Shown in pieces: positions 6,471 through 7,590 of a stretch of DNA of 7,590 bases. The DNA is from Verrucomicrobiales bacterium (GTDB taxonomy: Bacteria > Verrucomicrobiota > Verrucomicrobiia > Verrucomicrobiales > DEV007). The notes beneath the pieces were generated by a model that saw only the letters and a program-made list of their open reading frames with translations, had not been told where the DNA came from and made no database searches. Each line of letters starts with the position of its first letter. Positions within the stretch are counted from its first letter, which is position 1. The stretch spans positions 1-7,590 of the forward strand of contig JACETS010000127.1 of NCBI GenBank assembly GCA_013911195.1, in the 5' to 3' direction. Position numbers and translations under genes: made by a program.

Positions 6471-7590
6471 ATGGATATTCAGCGCCTTCAAAAGAGACTG
6501 AATGTTATTTTTGAAAGAAACTTTGAAGAACGAGATGAGCTAGGTGCTTCTGTATCGGTTTGGTTTAGAGATCAGGAAATTGTATCTCTTTCTGGTGGAT
6601 TTTGTGATAAGGAAAAAAGCCGAGAATGGGATGAACGTACATTGGTTCCTGTTTGGTCAGCAACCAAAGGCTTGGCTTCAGTATGTGTTCTTAAAGTTTT
6701 GTATTCTCATGATATAGCTCTTGATTCAAAAGTTGTAGAATTGTGGCCTGAATTTGGTCAATCCGGTAAAGAGGAAATAACTTTTGAACATATTCTTTCT
6801 CACAGAGCTGCTATTCCAGCTATTGATCAACCAGTTTCTATTTTCGAATACGATAAGGTAATTAGGGCAATTGAGACTCAAAGCCCATTATGGAAAATTG
6901 GTTCTAAACACGGTTATCATCCTAGGATTTTTGGGTTTTTGTTGGATGAAATCGTAAGGCGGCTTGAAAACGTCACTTTAGGTCAATATTTTCAAAATCA
7001 TTTTGCTGGTCCAATGGAATTAGATTTCTGGATTGGCTTGCCAGATGATTTGCACCCTAGAGTGGCCACTTTGTATCCTGGTAAAATGTCGGACCCTGAA
7101 GGTGAACGCGACTTTTATCGAGCCTTTGCTGACTCTGAATCTTTAACGCGAAAAGCTTTTGGTTCACCCAAAGGATTAGCCTCTGTTTCTGCCATGAATT
7201 TACCTGATGCACTATCAGCAGGTTGGCCTGCTATGGGAGGAGTGGGGACTGCAAGTTCGCTGGCTAAATTTTATGCAATGCTTTCAAACTTAGGTGAATG
7301 GAATGAAGTGGAATTAATTCCTAAGGCAGTAATTGAGAAAATAAATAAACCAATAGTTGAAGGGATTGATCATGTATTGTGTCTTACCAATAGGTTTTCG
7401 GCTGGTCTTATGATGGAGCACTTTGCTAGCGATAGAAGATCATTATTTGGTGGCTCAAACTCAGCATTCGGTCACCCTGGTGCAGGCGGCTCGCATGCCT
7501 TTTCAGATCCTGATCGCCAGATTGCTTTTGCCTATACAATGAACCAAATGAATTATGGTGTTCTTCCTGGGTCTAAGGCCTTGGATATGG
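6471..7590 (+). CDS. serine hydrolase of the class C beta-lactamase/esterase family, C-terminus cut by the window
   Basis: The reading frame is open from ATG at 6471 to the right edge (373 codons); an in-frame TAA directly precedes the ATG, fixing the start region. Motifs of the beta-lactamase family (Pfam PF00144): S-x-x-K as SATK with nucleophile Ser63 and Lys66; the second-motif tyrosine as Tyr149 in GYHPRIFGFLLDEIVRR; and H-x-G as GHPGAGG (His335, Gly337). Tyr-His-Pro instead of the Tyr-x-Asn of true class C beta-lactamases points to the EstB/LACTB-like esterase and peptidase branch. These proteins are usually about 380-430 residues, so only the last part should be missing. There is no signal peptide, so it is likely cytoplasmic, unlike secreted beta-lactamases. 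The substrate is unknown; an ester or small peptide is plausible, and antibiotic resistance is not supported. It follows the small TPR gene by 14 bases without a Shine-Dalgarno sequence. Confidence 0.88.
   Translation, partial: MDIQRLQKRLNVIFERNFEERDELGASVSVWFRDQEIVSLSGGFCDKEKSREWDERTLVPVWSATKGLASVCVLKVLYSHDIALDSKVVELWPEFGQSGKEEITFEHILSHRAAIPAIDQPVSIFEYDKVIRAIETQSPLWKIGSKHGYHPRIFGFLLDEIVRRLENVTLGQYFQNHFAGPMELDFWIGLPDDLHPRVATLYPGKMSDPEGERDFYRAFADSESLTRKAFGSPKGLASVSAMNLPDALSAGWPAMGGVGTASSLAKFYAMLSNLGEWNEVELIPKAVIEKINKPIVEGIDHVLCLTNRFSAGLMMEHFASDRRSLFGGSNSAFGHPGAGGSHAFSDPDRQIAFAYTMNQMNYGVLPGSKALDM

Noticed and set aside
6471..7590. True class C beta-lactamase giving resistance
   Set aside because: It lacks the Tyr-x-Asn motif and a signal peptide, and H-x-G replaces K-T-G; it fits the esterase/LACTB branch better.
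1..7590. CRISPR array, tRNA or rRNA gene, insertion sequence or prophage
   Set aside because: No repeat-spacer pattern, cloverleaf-like gene, transposase motif or long terminal inverted repeats were seen on reading the window; the DNA is almost fully covered by ordinary genes.

Overview
The window is AT-rich bacterial chromosome, densely coding, with eight protein genes in two divergent blocks that meet at about 4836-4945. Gene starts are unusual: most lack a recognisable Shine-Dalgarno sequence, and two genes on the minus strand start with GTG or TTG. The mix of a Tat-signal Gfo/Idh/MocA oxidoreductase, a CHASE2 membrane protein, an AmgK/MurU-type kinase and nucleotidyltransferase pair, and a small TPR protein ending in a 'DPDL' motif suggests the Planctomycetota-Verrucomicrobiota group, perhaps an aquatic Verrucomicrobiota. 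This is inferred from gene content only; there is no rRNA or phylogenetic marker here.

Leftward block (4835 to 1, minus strand). In transcription order: a MurU/mannose-1-phosphate-guanylyltransferase-like sugar nucleotidyltransferase with a C-terminal hexapeptide-type extension (3885-4835); an AmgK-like sugar kinase of the aminoglycoside phosphotransferase fold (2875-3858); a shortened relative of the maltosyltransferase GlgE that appears to have lost its catalytic nucleophile (1532-2863); a CHASE2 membrane protein with no output domain (278-1519); and the first 77 codons of a Tat-exported Gfo/Idh/MocA oxidoreductase running off the left edge (1-231). Gaps of 26, 11 and 12 bases between the first four genes indicate one operon. 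The oxidoreductase lies 46 bases further on and may have its own promoter.

Rightward block (4946 to 7590, plus strand). A secreted protein with about eight TPRs (4946-5896), a small cytoplasmic TPR protein (5965-6456) and, 14 bases later, a class C beta-lactamase-fold serine hydrolase of esterase/LACTB type cut by the right edge (6471-7590).

The kinase and nucleotidyltransferase would together convert a free sugar to a sugar-1-phosphate and then an NDP-sugar, as AmgK and MurU do in peptidoglycan sugar recycling. The notable part is the linkage of that pair to a GlgE-like protein that keeps the N-terminal, partial barrel and C-terminal regions but seems catalytically dead, and to an output-less CHASE2 protein. 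It could be a carbohydrate-binding or scaffolding pseudoenzyme working with the sugar-activation pair. No mobile elements, RNA genes or CRISPR arrays were seen, and no stretch over 300 bases lacks a gene.
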